Source of the DNA: JBDHHQ01 sp039586035
Lineage (GTDB): Bacteria; Gemmatimonadota; Gemmatimonadetes; Longimicrobiales; Gaopeijiaceae
NCBI GenBank assembly: GCA_039586035.1
Contig: JBDHLD010000011.1
Span: forward strand, 15,606-79,605
Length of the DNA stretch: 64,000 nt
Direction of reading: 5' to 3'
This document shows positions 16,373 through 26,467 of this stretch, one piece after another (positions within the stretch are counted from its first letter, which is position 1; the number at the start of each line of letters is the position of its first letter). The notes under the pieces were generated by a model. It did no database searches, was not told the DNA's origin, and was given only the letters and a program-made list of their open reading frames with translations. The translations under genes and the position numbers were made by a program.

Positions 16373-18199
16373 GTGCTCACCGTCCACGTAAATTGCAGGG
16401 GCCGATCGGAGATCGATACCGACCTGCTGGAGTCGGCGGTACGGCTCGTTCTCGACGCCGAGGGCGTGGACCAGGCCGAGGTGTCCGTCACGCTCCTGGA
16501 TGACGACTCCATCCGGGAGATGAATCGCGACTACCTCGGGCACGACCGGACCACCGACGTCATCTCCTTCGCCCTACACGGCGAGGACGAGCCTGTGCTC
16601 GGCGACGTTTACGTGGGCGTGGAGCAGGCCGAGCGGCAGGCGGTGGAGGCGGGCGTGCCGGCTCGGGAAGAGCTCGCGCGGTTGGCCCTGCACGGCACGC
16701 TTCACGTGTTGGGATACGACCATCCGGAGGGCGAGAGCAGAAGCACGAGCCCCATGTTCGAGCACCAGGAGCGGCTCATGGCCGAGCTTCTGGGCGACAC
16801 GGGTGGGCCCCCGGAAGAAACAACGGACCGGAGAAAGTCCGTGAGCGGCACCGGTAGTCCAGAAGAGAGTCTGTTGGCCGAGCTCGGGCAGCTGGCCGAA
16901 TCCGGCGACAGCGACAAGCTCCAGGAGATCCTCGCTGGGATGCACCCCAGCGACGTCGCCGACCTGGTCGAGTCCATCGAGGACAGCGACACGCGGGTGG
17001 CGTTCATCCGGGCGCTCCCCTCCGAGCTGGCTTCCGAGACTCTGACCGAGATGGAGGAAGGGGAACAGCCCGCCGAGCTGCTGGCTGCTCTCGGTCCCGT
17101 AGAAGGCGCCGCTCTGGTCCACGAGCTGGACGACGACGACGCGGCGGACCTCATCGCCGATCTGGAGCCGGCGGCCCGGGACCGGATCCTGGCGGAGCTG
17201 CCCGAAGACGAGGCCGAGGACATCGAGGGTCTCCTCCAGTACGACGAGGAGACCGCCGGCGGCCTGATGACCACGGCCCTGGTCTCGATTCCCGAGCGGA
17301 TGACGGCGGCCGAAGCGATCGCGGAAGTGCGGAGGCAGGGGCGGGAGGTAGAAGACTTCTACACCCTGTTCGTCGTCGACGACCGAGGTCGGCTGCAGGG
17401 CACCGTGCCCCTCGACGACCTCATACTGGCCGATCCCCACAAGCCGGTGGCCAAGATGGTGCAGCCCGTCGTGGCCTCGGTGCTCACGGAAGTGGATCAG
17501 GAGGAGGTGGGCCGCTTGCTGGGGCGGTACAACCTCGTGAGCGTGCCGGTGGTCAACGAGTTCGGCACCCTGCTCGGGCGCATCACGTTCGACGACGTCA
17601 TCGACGTCATCGAGGCGGAGCAGACCGAGGACATCCTGCGGCTGGCCGGTGGCTCCGAGGACGAGGAGGTCCGGGCGCGTTGGACCGACGCCGTTCGGGA
17701 GCGGCTGCCGTGGCTGCTGATCAACCTGCTCCCGGCGACGCTGGCTGCCGCCGTCGTATACGCCTTCGACCAGACGATCGAGAACGTGGTGATACTGGCT
17801 GCGGTCATGCCCATCATCGCGGCAACCGGCGGGAACGCCGGCACACAGGCGTTGGCGGTGACCGTGCGCCGTATCTCCCTGGGCGGCGGCCGGACGGAGC
17901 GGGCGTCTCCGGTGCTCAAGGAGATCAAGGTGGGGCTGGTCAATGGGGCAGCCATCGGCGGCGCCGTCGCCCTGCTCGCGGCCCTGGTCCCAGGAGGCGA
18001 TCCCGTCCTGGGCCTGGTGGTGCTCGTCGCCATGTGGGGGACCGTGCTGATGGGCGGGTTCACGGGTGCGTTCGTGCCCACTCTGCTGAACCGGAGCGGC
18101 ATCGATCCGGCCGTGGCGTCGGCCGTCTTCGTCACGACCCTCACGGACATGTTCGGGTTCTTCCTGCTGTTGGGTCTCGCCTCCATGCTGCTCCTATGA
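16373..18199 (+). CDS. ybeY-mgtE: YbeY endoribonuclease fused in frame to MgtE magnesium transporter
   Basis: One uninterrupted frame of 608 residues. Residues 1 to about 145 are YbeY, a metal-dependent endoribonuclease for 16S rRNA maturation and ribosome quality control, with the zinc motif HGTLHVLGYDH (His107, 111, 117). Residues from about 157 are a complete MgtE: an acidic superhelical N domain, two CBS repeats, and five membrane helices with PIIAATGGNAGTQALAV, the conserved pore segment. No stop separates the halves. A GTG at 16841 (residue 157) has GGAG 7 bases upstream and would give a free 452-residue MgtE of standard length. Either a true fusion, a fusion plus an internally started MgtE, or an indel in this sequence. 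E. coli ybeY is followed by the CBS/CorC gene ybeX, so the functional link has precedent. Confidence 0.85.
   Translation: MLTVHVNCRGRSEIDTDLLESAVRLVLDAEGVDQAEVSVTLLDDDSIREMNRDYLGHDRTTDVISFALHGEDEPVLGDVYVGVEQAERQAVEAGVPAREELARLALHGTLHVLGYDHPEGESRSTSPMFEHQERLMAELLGDTGGPPEETTDRRKSVSGTGSPEESLLAELGQLAESGDSDKLQEILAGMHPSDVADLVESIEDSDTRVAFIRALPSELASETLTEMEEGEQPAELLAALGPVEGAALVHELDDDDAADLIADLEPAARDRILAELPEDEAEDIEGLLQYDEETAGGLMTTALVSIPERMTAAEAIAEVRRQGREVEDFYTLFVVDDRGRLQGTVPLDDLILADPHKPVAKMVQPVVASVLTEVDQEEVGRLLGRYNLVSVPVVNEFGTLLGRITFDDVIDVIEAEQTEDILRLAGGSEDEEVRARWTDAVRERLPWLLINLLPATLAAAVVYAFDQTIENVVILAAVMPIIAATGGNAGTQALAVTVRRISLGGGRTERASPVLKEIKVGLVNGAAIGGAVALLAALVPGGDPVLGLVVLVAMWGTVLMGGFTGAFVPTLLNRSGIDPAVASAVFVTTLTDMFGFFLLLGLASMLLL
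16841..18199 (+). CDS. mgtE: Possible separate magnesium transporter MgtE from an internal start
   Basis: Alternative reading of the second half of the fused frame. GTG 16841 has a Shine-Dalgarno GGAGA at 16830-16834 with good spacing, and the resulting 452-residue protein has the normal length of a Mg2+-gated MgtE channel: N domain, CBS pair, five membrane helices at the C terminus with GGNAGTQALA. In the +1 frame the same bases read GTGA, the overlap used by other gene pairs here (phoH/pgpH, and the 28370 hydratase). This suggests that ybeY once ended at that TGA. The entry overlaps the fusion on purpose; which product is made cannot be decided from sequence. Confidence 0.5.
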   Translation: MSGTGSPEESLLAELGQLAESGDSDKLQEILAGMHPSDVADLVESIEDSDTRVAFIRALPSELASETLTEMEEGEQPAELLAALGPVEGAALVHELDDDDAADLIADLEPAARDRILAELPEDEAEDIEGLLQYDEETAGGLMTTALVSIPERMTAAEAIAEVRRQGREVEDFYTLFVVDDRGRLQGTVPLDDLILADPHKPVAKMVQPVVASVLTEVDQEEVGRLLGRYNLVSVPVVNEFGTLLGRITFDDVIDVIEAEQTEDILRLAGGSEDEEVRARWTDAVRERLPWLLINLLPATLAAAVVYAFDQTIENVVILAAVMPIIAATGGNAGTQALAVTVRRISLGGGRTERASPVLKEIKVGLVNGAAIGGAVALLAALVPGGDPVLGLVVLVAMWGTVLMGGFTGAFVPTLLNRSGIDPAVASAVFVTTLTDMFGFFLLLGLASMLLL

Positions 18200-18293
18200 C
18201 CACTCGGCCCGGGCGGACCGGTCGATCGAGGTGCCATCCGGGTCACCGGGAGGGGCATGGAAGGAGGACGCAGCCCGTGGGACGGCGGTCTCG

Positions 18294-19952
18294 ATGAAGC
18301 GGACCATCCGCAGCACGTCCGTTCTCGTGCGGCTCGTTCCCTACGTCTGGGCGTTCCTCAGGGACCGAAAGCGTTTGATCATTGTCGGCCCGCCGGCTCG
18401 GCGCACCGAGGCCCATCACCAACGGCGGGCCGAGCGGCTCACCAGGACCATCGCGCAACTGGGGCCCACGTTCATCAAGCTGGCCCAACTCTTCTCGTCT
18501 CGCGCCGACCTCTTGGTGGAGCCCTACCTCTCTGCCATCGGGACCCTTCAGGACCAGGTGCCGCCCGATCCGGTGGATCGCATCCGTTCCGTAGTCGAGT
18601 CCGAGTATGACAAGCCCATCGATGAGGTGTTCGACGAGTTCGAGTCGGAGCCTCTCGCGGCGGCCAGCCTGGGCCAGGTTCATCGAGCGATGGTCGGGGG
18701 GCGGGAGGCCGTCGTGAAGGTGTTGCGCCCAGGTGTGGAAGAGGTCGTGGCCCTGGACCTGGACATCTCCTTCCGGGTCCTGTTCTGGCTGAACCTCCTC
18801 TTCCGCAATCACCACGTGCAGGGACTCACCAACGTGGTGCGGGAGTTCAGCGTGAAGGTCCGGGAGGAGATGGACTTCACGAAAGAGGCCGACAACATCC
18901 ACCACTTCCAGGAGAAGTTCCGCACGGACCGTCGAGTGCGGGCCCCGTACGTGTTCCCGGAGTACACGCGCCGGCGCGTGCTGGTCATGGAGTACTGCCG
19001 CGGCACCAAGATCGACCGCCTCCAGGACAAGTTCCGCTCGGGCCGGCTGCGGTTCGAGGACGTAATGGAGACCCTCACGGGCCTCTACCTGCGCATGATG
19101 ATGGTGGACGGTTTCCTCCATGCCGACCCCCATCCCGGCAACCTCCTGGTCCAGGAAGACGGCACGATCGTGGTGCTGGACTGGGGGATGGTCATCCAGG
19201 TGCCGCGCTGGACGCGGGAGGACATCCTCGCCATCGCCCTGGCCGTGGAGCGGGAGGACCTGGACGGCGTGATCAACGGGATGTACCACCTGGGGATGAT
19301 CAATCCCGACGTGTCCCGGGGCGAGATCCGGGAAGCCGCCACGGAGATCCTGCGCATCCTGGAGCGGGTCACCGGCGGCGGCAGGGAGCGGATTCAGGAA
19401 ATCGTCCAGGAGATCTTCGACACGTTCTACACGTGGCCCCTGATGCTTCCGCAGGAGCTGGTCTACTTCTTCCGCACGACCGCGCTGCTCGAAGGAATCG
19501 GCTTTCGGTATCGCCCCGACTTCGACGGATTGGGCCTGGTGCGCCGTGTCATCCGCAGCTACCGGGGCGAGATCCTCCGGACGACCGCTCGGCAGCCCGC
19601 GGCGGTTGCCAAAGACGTGCTCACGGAGGTCAACAGCGTGGTCCGCTCCGTGAGGGACCTGCTGCACCGCGCCGAGCGGGAGGAGCTCCGCGTGCGGATC
19701 CACCCCCGTGACCTGGGTCACCTGGAGCGGAACATCCACCTCCAGGCCCGCCGGTTGCTCCTCAGCATCTTCGCGACGGCAACGGCGGTGATCACGTCCG
19801 TTCTGTTCATCTCGCTCAGGAGCTGGTGGCTCCTGGCCGGCGGACTCGTGACCTCGCTCTTCCTGTTCGTGTTGATCCTGTTCCTGCCAACGCACCTGCT
19901 GGAGAACCCGCTCAGACACGCGAGAGGCATCCGGCCGGGAGACCGGTTCTAG
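18294..19952 (+). CDS. AarF/UbiB/ABC1-family atypical kinase
   Basis: A 552-residue ABC1/UbiB-family protein. These are atypical protein-kinase-like ATPases linked to ubiquinone biosynthesis or lipid handling. Visible motifs are LGPTFIKLAQLFSSRADL at the N-terminal extension, the Ala-rich loop AAASLGQVHRA that replaces the normal P-loop, MEYCRGTKID, HADPHPGNLLV (catalytic loop) and VVLDWGMV (DFG equivalent). Two membrane helices at the C terminus anchor it. The ATG at 18294 lies 94 bases after mgtE. The kinase substrate is unknown. Confidence 0.87.
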   Translation: MKRTIRSTSVLVRLVPYVWAFLRDRKRLIIVGPPARRTEAHHQRRAERLTRTIAQLGPTFIKLAQLFSSRADLLVEPYLSAIGTLQDQVPPDPVDRIRSVVESEYDKPIDEVFDEFESEPLAAASLGQVHRAMVGGREAVVKVLRPGVEEVVALDLDISFRVLFWLNLLFRNHHVQGLTNVVREFSVKVREEMDFTKEADNIHHFQEKFRTDRRVRAPYVFPEYTRRRVLVMEYCRGTKIDRLQDKFRSGRLRFEDVMETLTGLYLRMMMVDGFLHADPHPGNLLVQEDGTIVVLDWGMVIQVPRWTREDILAIALAVEREDLDGVINGMYHLGMINPDVSRGEIREAATEILRILERVTGGGRERIQEIVQEIFDTFYTWPLMLPQELVYFFRTTALLEGIGFRYRPDFDGLGLVRRVIRSYRGEILRTTARQPAAVAKDVLTEVNSVVRSVRDLLHRAEREELRVRIHPRDLGHLERNIHLQARRLLLSIFATATAVITSVLFISLRSWWLLAGGLVTSLFLFVLILFLPTHLLENPLRHARGIRPGDRF

Positions 19953-20079
19953 TGAGCTGCCCGCGCGACTACGGGCCCGTGCAGGCCGGCGGACGGCCCT
20001 CGACGAAGGAACGGCGCGGCGGCATCTGGGCGAACGAGGGGTTCGACGCCCGTGGTGCCGCGGCAGAGGAGGCGTAGCG

Positions 20080-21237
20080 GTGGCCACCGGCGATCTCGGT
20101 GCGGCCGTGGCTCGGCTCGTGGAGCGCTTCCAGGCGGGTCAGCGTCCGGCCCTCGCGCGGGCCATCACCGTGGTAGAGAACCAACGCCCCGGATTCCAGG
20201 AGCTGCTCCACGACGTCCTCGGCGGAGGTCTCCAGGCCCGGCGCGTCGGGTTCACCGGACCGCCGGGCGCCGGGAAGTCCAGCCTCGTGTCGGACCTCGC
20301 CGCGCGCTACCGGAAGCGAGACGAGGAAGTCGCGATCGTGGCCGTGGATCCGACCTCGCCCTATTCGGGCGGCGCGCTCCTGGGCGATCGCATCCGCATG
20401 AACGAGCTGGCCACGGATCCCGGAACCTTCATCCGCTCGATGGCTACGCGAGGATCCCTCGGCGGCCTGGCGACCACGACCCGCGAGGTCATCGACCTGA
20501 TGGACGCCTTCGGCTTCCCCCAGGTGCTCGTCGAGACGGTAGGCGTGGGGCAGACCGAGCTAGAAATCACGGGTGCCGCAGACACGGTGGTGGTGGTCCT
20601 GGTCCCCGAGTCCGGTGACGCGATTCAGGCCATGAAGGCGGGGCTCATGGAGATCGCCGACATCTTCGTGGTCAACAAGGCGGATCGGCCGGGCGCCGAC
20701 CGACTGGTCAAGGAGATCAGCCTGGCCATCCACCTCAGGGCAGGGGAGGCCTTGAAGGACATCCCCGCGCACCACGGCGTGGATCTGAAGCGGGTGGGGC
20801 CGAGAGGGGCGGAGGGGCGGGGTGTCGAGGAGCCGGGCCAGGTACCGCGAGCCGATGGGCAACCTGGCGCGAGGAAGCCGGGTCGTCGCTGGGAGCGTCA
20901 CCGACCGGAGGCCGGAGAATGGAAGATCCCCGTGCTCAAGACGGTGGCTCAGACCGGTGAGGGTGTGGACGCGCTGGCCACCGCCATCCAGGAACACCGG
21001 ACCTACCTGAAGTCCAGCCGAGAGCTGGAGCGCCGACGCCGCGAACGAGCCGCGGGGCGGGTGCGGGACGTGGTCGAGCGGGAGCTGTCCCGGATCGTGT
21101 GGGGCTCCGTCGACACGTCGGAGGTGCTGATCGAAGGCGTGGAAGCGGTGGCGACCGGCGTCGAGACGCCGTACACCGTGGCGCGCCGGATCGTCGAGAG
21201 GCACCTGGGGCGGGTGGATACGGCGCTACCCGAATAG
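20080..21237 (+). CDS. meaB: MeaB/ArgK-type G-protein chaperone of B12-dependent mutase
   Basis: G3E-family GTPase that protects and reactivates adenosylcobalamin-dependent acyl-CoA mutases. Walker A is FTGPPGAGKSSL (about residues 65-76), and VDPTSPYSGGALLGDR, VETVGVGQTE and the NKAD base-specificity motif follow. At 385 residues it is about 50 longer than usual: a Gly/Pro/Arg-rich insert of about 45 residues sits between AIHLRAGEALKDIPAHHGVDL and WKIPVLKT. Start is GTG 20080 with AGGAGG upstream. It lies directly before the mutase large-subunit gene (94 bases), which fits its role. Confidence 0.93.
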   Translation: MATGDLGAAVARLVERFQAGQRPALARAITVVENQRPGFQELLHDVLGGGLQARRVGFTGPPGAGKSSLVSDLAARYRKRDEEVAIVAVDPTSPYSGGALLGDRIRMNELATDPGTFIRSMATRGSLGGLATTTREVIDLMDAFGFPQVLVETVGVGQTELEITGAADTVVVVLVPESGDAIQAMKAGLMEIADIFVVNKADRPGADRLVKEISLAIHLRAGEALKDIPAHHGVDLKRVGPRGAEGRGVEEPGQVPRADGQPGARKPGRRWERHRPEAGEWKIPVLKTVAQTGEGVDALATAIQEHRTYLKSSRELERRRRERAAGRVRDVVERELSRIVWGSVDTSEVLIEGVEAVATGVETPYTVARRIVERHLGRVDTALPE

Positions 21238-21331
21238 TCCGGCCACGATGCCATTCGTTGACCCTCTGCCCACCCCCCATGATCTTTGAAGAGGCAAACT
21301 TTCCACCGATTGCGGACCTGTAGGGGACGAG

Positions 21332-23056
<1,725 letters not shown>

Positions 23057-23401
23057 TGGCGGGCTGCCCATAGCGGCGCAGGGCGTCGTTGGGCTCCTCG
23101 CGACTCCTGCGACGTACTTTTCAGTACGCCTCGGAGCGCCCTCGTCGCCCGCCTAGCCCTGCATCCACTCTGAACAGCCCCTGGACGCCTCTGTTGGACT
23201 GGCCATAGCGGCGCGGGAGGGGACGCCTCAGCCCGCGAGTGAGATCCCATACCACCATTCCCGCGCCGCGCAGCCGCCGCCGGCGCATGTCTCGCGTCTG
23301 CGAGGCGGACGTATGGTCCAAAACCCACGAGGTCACTGAACGTGACCAGCGAGGAAACGAGCTCCGGGCACTTGGGGTAGGGAACCGCCCAAGGCTTCCC
23401 G
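23057..23401. other. Intergenic stretch with imperfect stem-loop and short direct repeat
   Basis: No convincing gene. After the mutase stop there is an imperfect stem-loop: GCGAC (23100-23104) pairs with GTCGC (23144-23148) around an inner perfect hairpin CGTAC-TTTTCA-GTACG (23113-23128). The 12-mer CCATAGCGGCGC occurs at 23068-23079 and again at 23203-23214. No T-run follows the stem. No B12 riboswitch features were seen. The remainder lacks a recognisable promoter. Confidence 0.45.
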
Positions 23402-24145
23402 ATGAACGTCCGATCACGTCGAGCGCCCGTGCCGTCCTCCCGAATCAAGGCCGTCTTGCTGGATGCCGGCAACACCCTGGTTTTCCTGGATGGGCAGCGT
23501 CTGCGCGCCGTATTCGGGGCCGTCGGCGTGCAGGTGAGCGCAGAGCGGTTCGCGGCCGCTGAGCTGCGGGCCCGGGCGCAGCTCGTGGACAGCATGAACG
23601 GTGGCTCCAACGGCATGGAGCCGGAGGCCTGGAAGCGCTACTTCAAGCGCATCTTCAAGGAGTCGGGCGTGCCCTGGTGGAAGATGCGGCGGGTCGCCCG
23701 CGAGACGAAGGCGGCCCACCTGGCGACGCACCTTTGGACCTGCGTCCAGGGCGATACGCGAGCGGCCCTCCAGCGCCTTCGGGACGACGGCTACAGGCTC
23801 GCCGTCATCTCGAACGCAGACGGGACGGTCGAAGGCCTGCTGGAGACCGTCGGGCTCCGTCCTCACTTCGAGTTCGTCATCGACTCGGGCACGGTGGCCT
23901 GGGAGAAGCCCGATCCGCGGATCTTCCAGAACGCGCTCGGTCGGCTCGGCGTGGAGCCGGCAGAGTCGCTCTACGCGGGCGATCTATATCACGTGGACGT
24001 CCTCGGGGCTCGCGCCGCGGGAATGGAGGCCGTCCTGGTGGATCCGTGGGACCGCTCGATGTTCGACGTGGACCGTATCGCCCGCGTGGGGCAGCTGCCC
24101 GAGTACCTCGCCTCTTGGAGCGGAGGACCGGAGAACGGGCGCTGA
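23402..24145 (+). CDS. HAD-superfamily hydrolase with altered motif I
   Basis: A 247-residue HAD-IA type protein. Motif I reads LLDAGNTL with nucleophile Asp21. The second Asp of the usual DxDxT (general acid/base) is Gly23, so phosphatase activity is uncertain. Motif II Ser is in VISNADGT, motif III Lys in WEKPDPRIF, and YAGDLYHVDVLGARAAG supplies the motif IV acids. The helical cap follows motif I. Position 23402 is the first ATG; the basic N-terminal stretch before RIKAVLLDAG may not all be translated. It stands between the two mutase subunit genes, but no functional tie can be shown. Confidence 0.75.
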   Translation: MNVRSRRAPVPSSRIKAVLLDAGNTLVFLDGQRLRAVFGAVGVQVSAERFAAAELRARAQLVDSMNGGSNGMEPEAWKRYFKRIFKESGVPWWKMRRVARETKAAHLATHLWTCVQGDTRAALQRLRDDGYRLAVISNADGTVEGLLETVGLRPHFEFVIDSGTVAWEKPDPRIFQNALGRLGVEPAESLYAGDLYHVDVLGARAAGMEAVLVDPWDRSMFDVDRIARVGQLPEYLASWSGGPENGR

Positions 24146-24233
24146 GCCGAGGGCGATGCCAGGCGTCCCCCATTTCCCTATCTTTCAAGGCTTTTCGGGA
24201 CCAGATACCTGTCTCACGGAGGATCCGACGAAC

Positions 24234-24653
24234 ATGATCGAGGGCGAACGGAAGATCCGCGTGTTGGTGGCCAAGCCCGGTCTCGACGGACACGATCGCG
24301 GGGCCAAGGTGATCGCCAGCTCGTTCCGGGATGCCGGCTTCGAGGTGATCTATACAGGATTGCACCAGACTCCCGAGATGGTCGTGAACGCCGCCGTCCA
24401 GGAAGACGTGGACGTGGTGGCGCTGTCCATCCTTTCGGGCGCCCACATGACGCTGTTCCCCCGGGTCAAGCAGCTGCTGGACGAAGCGGGGGCCGATCAC
24501 ATGCTCCTCACTGGTGGAGGAATCATCCCCGAGGAGGACATGGAAGCGCTGGCAGCACAGGGCGTCGGCAAGCTGTTCGGGCCGGGCACGTCGACCGGGG
24601 AAGCGGTAGCGTACATCAGGGAGTGGTTCGCTGCTCAAGAGCAGGTCCTTTGA
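24234..24653 (+). CDS. icmB: B12-binding small subunit of acyl-CoA mutase
   Basis: Cobalamin-binding partner of the mutase large subunit, 139 residues, consisting of only the B12 Rossmann domain. The lower axial ligand His20 sits in DGHDRG (18-23), the classic DxHxxG, followed by SILSGAH and the LLTGGGIIPEED nucleotide-tail groove. ATG 24234 follows a GGAGG Shine-Dalgarno at about 24219-24223. It lies 13 bases before the carboxyltransferase gene, so the two are probably in one operon. Separate large and small subunits match both IcmA/IcmB and archaeal-type methylmalonyl-CoA mutases; the choice rests on the large subunit. Confidence 0.88.
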   Translation: MIEGERKIRVLVAKPGLDGHDRGAKVIASSFRDAGFEVIYTGLHQTPEMVVNAAVQEDVDVVALSILSGAHMTLFPRVKQLLDEAGADHMLLTGGGIIPEEDMEALAAQGVGKLFGPGTSTGEAVAYIREWFAAQEQVL

Positions 24654-24666
24654 GGACCGGGGCGCC

Positions 24667-26322
24667 ATGACCGAGACGACCACCGAGGGAACGGCGGGCC
24701 AGACGGTGGAGCAGCGCGATACGCGCCTGGCTGTCCTGGCGTCGGAGCTTCACGAGCTTCGGGAGCGGCTCCGACTGGGCGGCGGGCCCAAGCGCATCCA
24801 GCGGCAGCACGACCAGGGCAAGCTGACGGCTCGGGAACGGGTCGAGAGGCTCCTGGATCCTGGAGCCCCGTGGGTAGAAGTCGGTCTCATGGTGGCCCAC
24901 GACCTCTACGACGGGCAGGCGCCGGGCGCAGGCGTCGTCACGGGGGTCGGTCGCGTAGAGGGGCGCGAGATCGTCGTCGTGGCCAACGACGCCACGGTCA
25001 AGGCGGGCTCCTGGTGGCCGGAGACGATCAAGAAGATCCTGCGGGCGCAGGAGATCGCCATGCGCTGCCGGATCCCCATCGTCTACCTCGTGGACTCGGC
25101 CGGCGTGAACCTGCCCTACCAGGGGGGCGTCTTCCCGGGTCAGTACGGCGCTGCCCGGATCTTCTACTACAACTCGGTCATGCGGCGCTACCTGCACGTG
25201 CCCCAATTGGCTGCGGTCATGGGGCCGTGCATCGCGGGCGGCGCCTATCTGCCGGCGCTGTCCGACGTGATCCTGATGGTCGAAGGCACCAGCTTCATGG
25301 GGCTCGGCGGTCCCAACCTCGTGAAGGGCGCGACGGGACAGACCGTCGGCTCGGAGGAGCTGGGGGGCGGGCGCGTCCACACATCCGTGAGCGGTGTTGC
25401 CCACTACCTGGTGGAGAACGACGACGCGTGTCTGTTCAAGCTGCGTCAGCTCGTCCGGGAGCTCCCGCGCGAGGCCGCGGCGATGCGGCACGAAAGCGAG
25501 TGGACACCCACCACCCGGCCGGTGGAGGATCTGTACGAGCTGCTCCCTCCCGATCACCGTCAGCCGTACGACACGCACCACGTCCTGGCGGCGGTCCTCG
25601 ACGGAGAGGGTCTGGACGAGTTCCAGCCCGAGTACGCCAGGGAGATGATCTGTGGGACTGGTTTCATCCAGGGAATCCCCGTGGGCGTCATCGCCAACGC
25701 GCGCGGCATGATCCAGACGCCGGGAGAACGGCCTCGGTTCGGAGGCATCGTCTACACGGAGAGCGCCGAGAAGGTGGCCTACTTCATCGAGACGATGAAC
25801 CGCCACAAGACGCCGCTCCTGTTCGTGCAGGACGTGTCGGGCTTCATGGTGGGGCCCGAGGCCGAGCACTCGGGGATCATCCGGGCGGGCGCCCGCTTCG
25901 TGGAGGCCATGGCCACCGCGCTGGTGCCCAAGCTGGTGCTCACACTGAACCACGCGTCTGGCGCCGGCTACTACGCCATGGCCGGACAGGGCTTCGATCC
26001 CGACTTCATCCTGAGCCTGCCCACGGGACGAATGGGCGTGATGGAGGGCGCGAGCGCCGTCATGGCGTTGTTCAGCGGTCAGATCGACAAGCTCAAGGCC
26101 GAGGGCAAGGTGCCGGACGAAGACCTCACCACCCGCATGGACGAGGTGCGCGCCGAATACGACCGCCAGCTGGACGCTCGCTTCGCGGCGGCCCGCGGGT
26201 TCGTTGACGAGATCGTGCTCCCGGAGGAGCTCAGGGACGCGCTGGGGCTGCTGCTCCGAGCGTCGCTCCACAACCCGGGCCCCCACATCGGTGCTTTCCA
26301 CCTGCCCCGGGCTCAGGAATGA
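24667..26322 (+). CDS. Acyl-CoA carboxylase carboxyltransferase (beta) subunit, methylcrotonyl/geranyl-CoA type
   Basis: Carboxyltransferase half of a biotin-dependent acyl-CoA carboxylase, 551 residues with two crotonase-fold halves. N-terminal RIQRQHDQGKLTARERVERL and VVANDATVKAGSWWPETIKK, with YLVDSAGVNLPYQGGVFPG, resemble the beta subunits of 3-methylcrotonyl-CoA carboxylase (LiuB) and geranyl-CoA carboxylase (AtuC) more than propionyl-CoA carboxylase. LLFVQDVSGFMVG and the Gly-rich ASGAGYYAMAG form the second oxyanion region. The biotin carboxylase/carrier subunit is not in the window. Neighbours (AtuA-like genes, hydratase) support a leucine or acyclic-terpene type pathway. Confidence 0.85.
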   Translation: MTETTTEGTAGQTVEQRDTRLAVLASELHELRERLRLGGGPKRIQRQHDQGKLTARERVERLLDPGAPWVEVGLMVAHDLYDGQAPGAGVVTGVGRVEGREIVVVANDATVKAGSWWPETIKKILRAQEIAMRCRIPIVYLVDSAGVNLPYQGGVFPGQYGAARIFYYNSVMRRYLHVPQLAAVMGPCIAGGAYLPALSDVILMVEGTSFMGLGGPNLVKGATGQTVGSEELGGGRVHTSVSGVAHYLVENDDACLFKLRQLVRELPREAAAMRHESEWTPTTRPVEDLYELLPPDHRQPYDTHHVLAAVLDGEGLDEFQPEYAREMICGTGFIQGIPVGVIANARGMIQTPGERPRFGGIVYTESAEKVAYFIETMNRHKTPLLFVQDVSGFMVGPEAEHSGIIRAGARFVEAMATALVPKLVLTLNHASGAGYYAMAGQGFDPDFILSLPTGRMGVMEGASAVMALFSGQIDKLKAEGKVPDEDLTTRMDEVRAEYDRQLDARFAAARGFVDEIVLPEELRDALGLLLRASLHNPGPHIGAFHLPRAQE

Positions 26323-26467
26323 GAGCCGGTGGGACGTCGGCGGCGGTGGGGCACGGGCTACCGTGGGCCCCGCGGAGCGGGACGCCTCGTACCGAGGGGC
26401 TCCGGAGCGCGCAGTCCCTCGAGAGGGGATCGGCATCCGTGAACCAGGCAGCGATCGAGAGAAGCTC

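Noticed and set aside
13858..16512. An 884-codon minus-strand open frame
   Set aside because: Antisense to pgpH and the start of ybeY; His/Arg/Gly-rich low complexity with no recognisable domain.
21238..21331. A possible B12 riboswitch before the mutase gene
   Set aside because: The 94-base gap is too short for a cobalamin riboswitch and no B12-box-like sequence was seen there or in 23057-23401.
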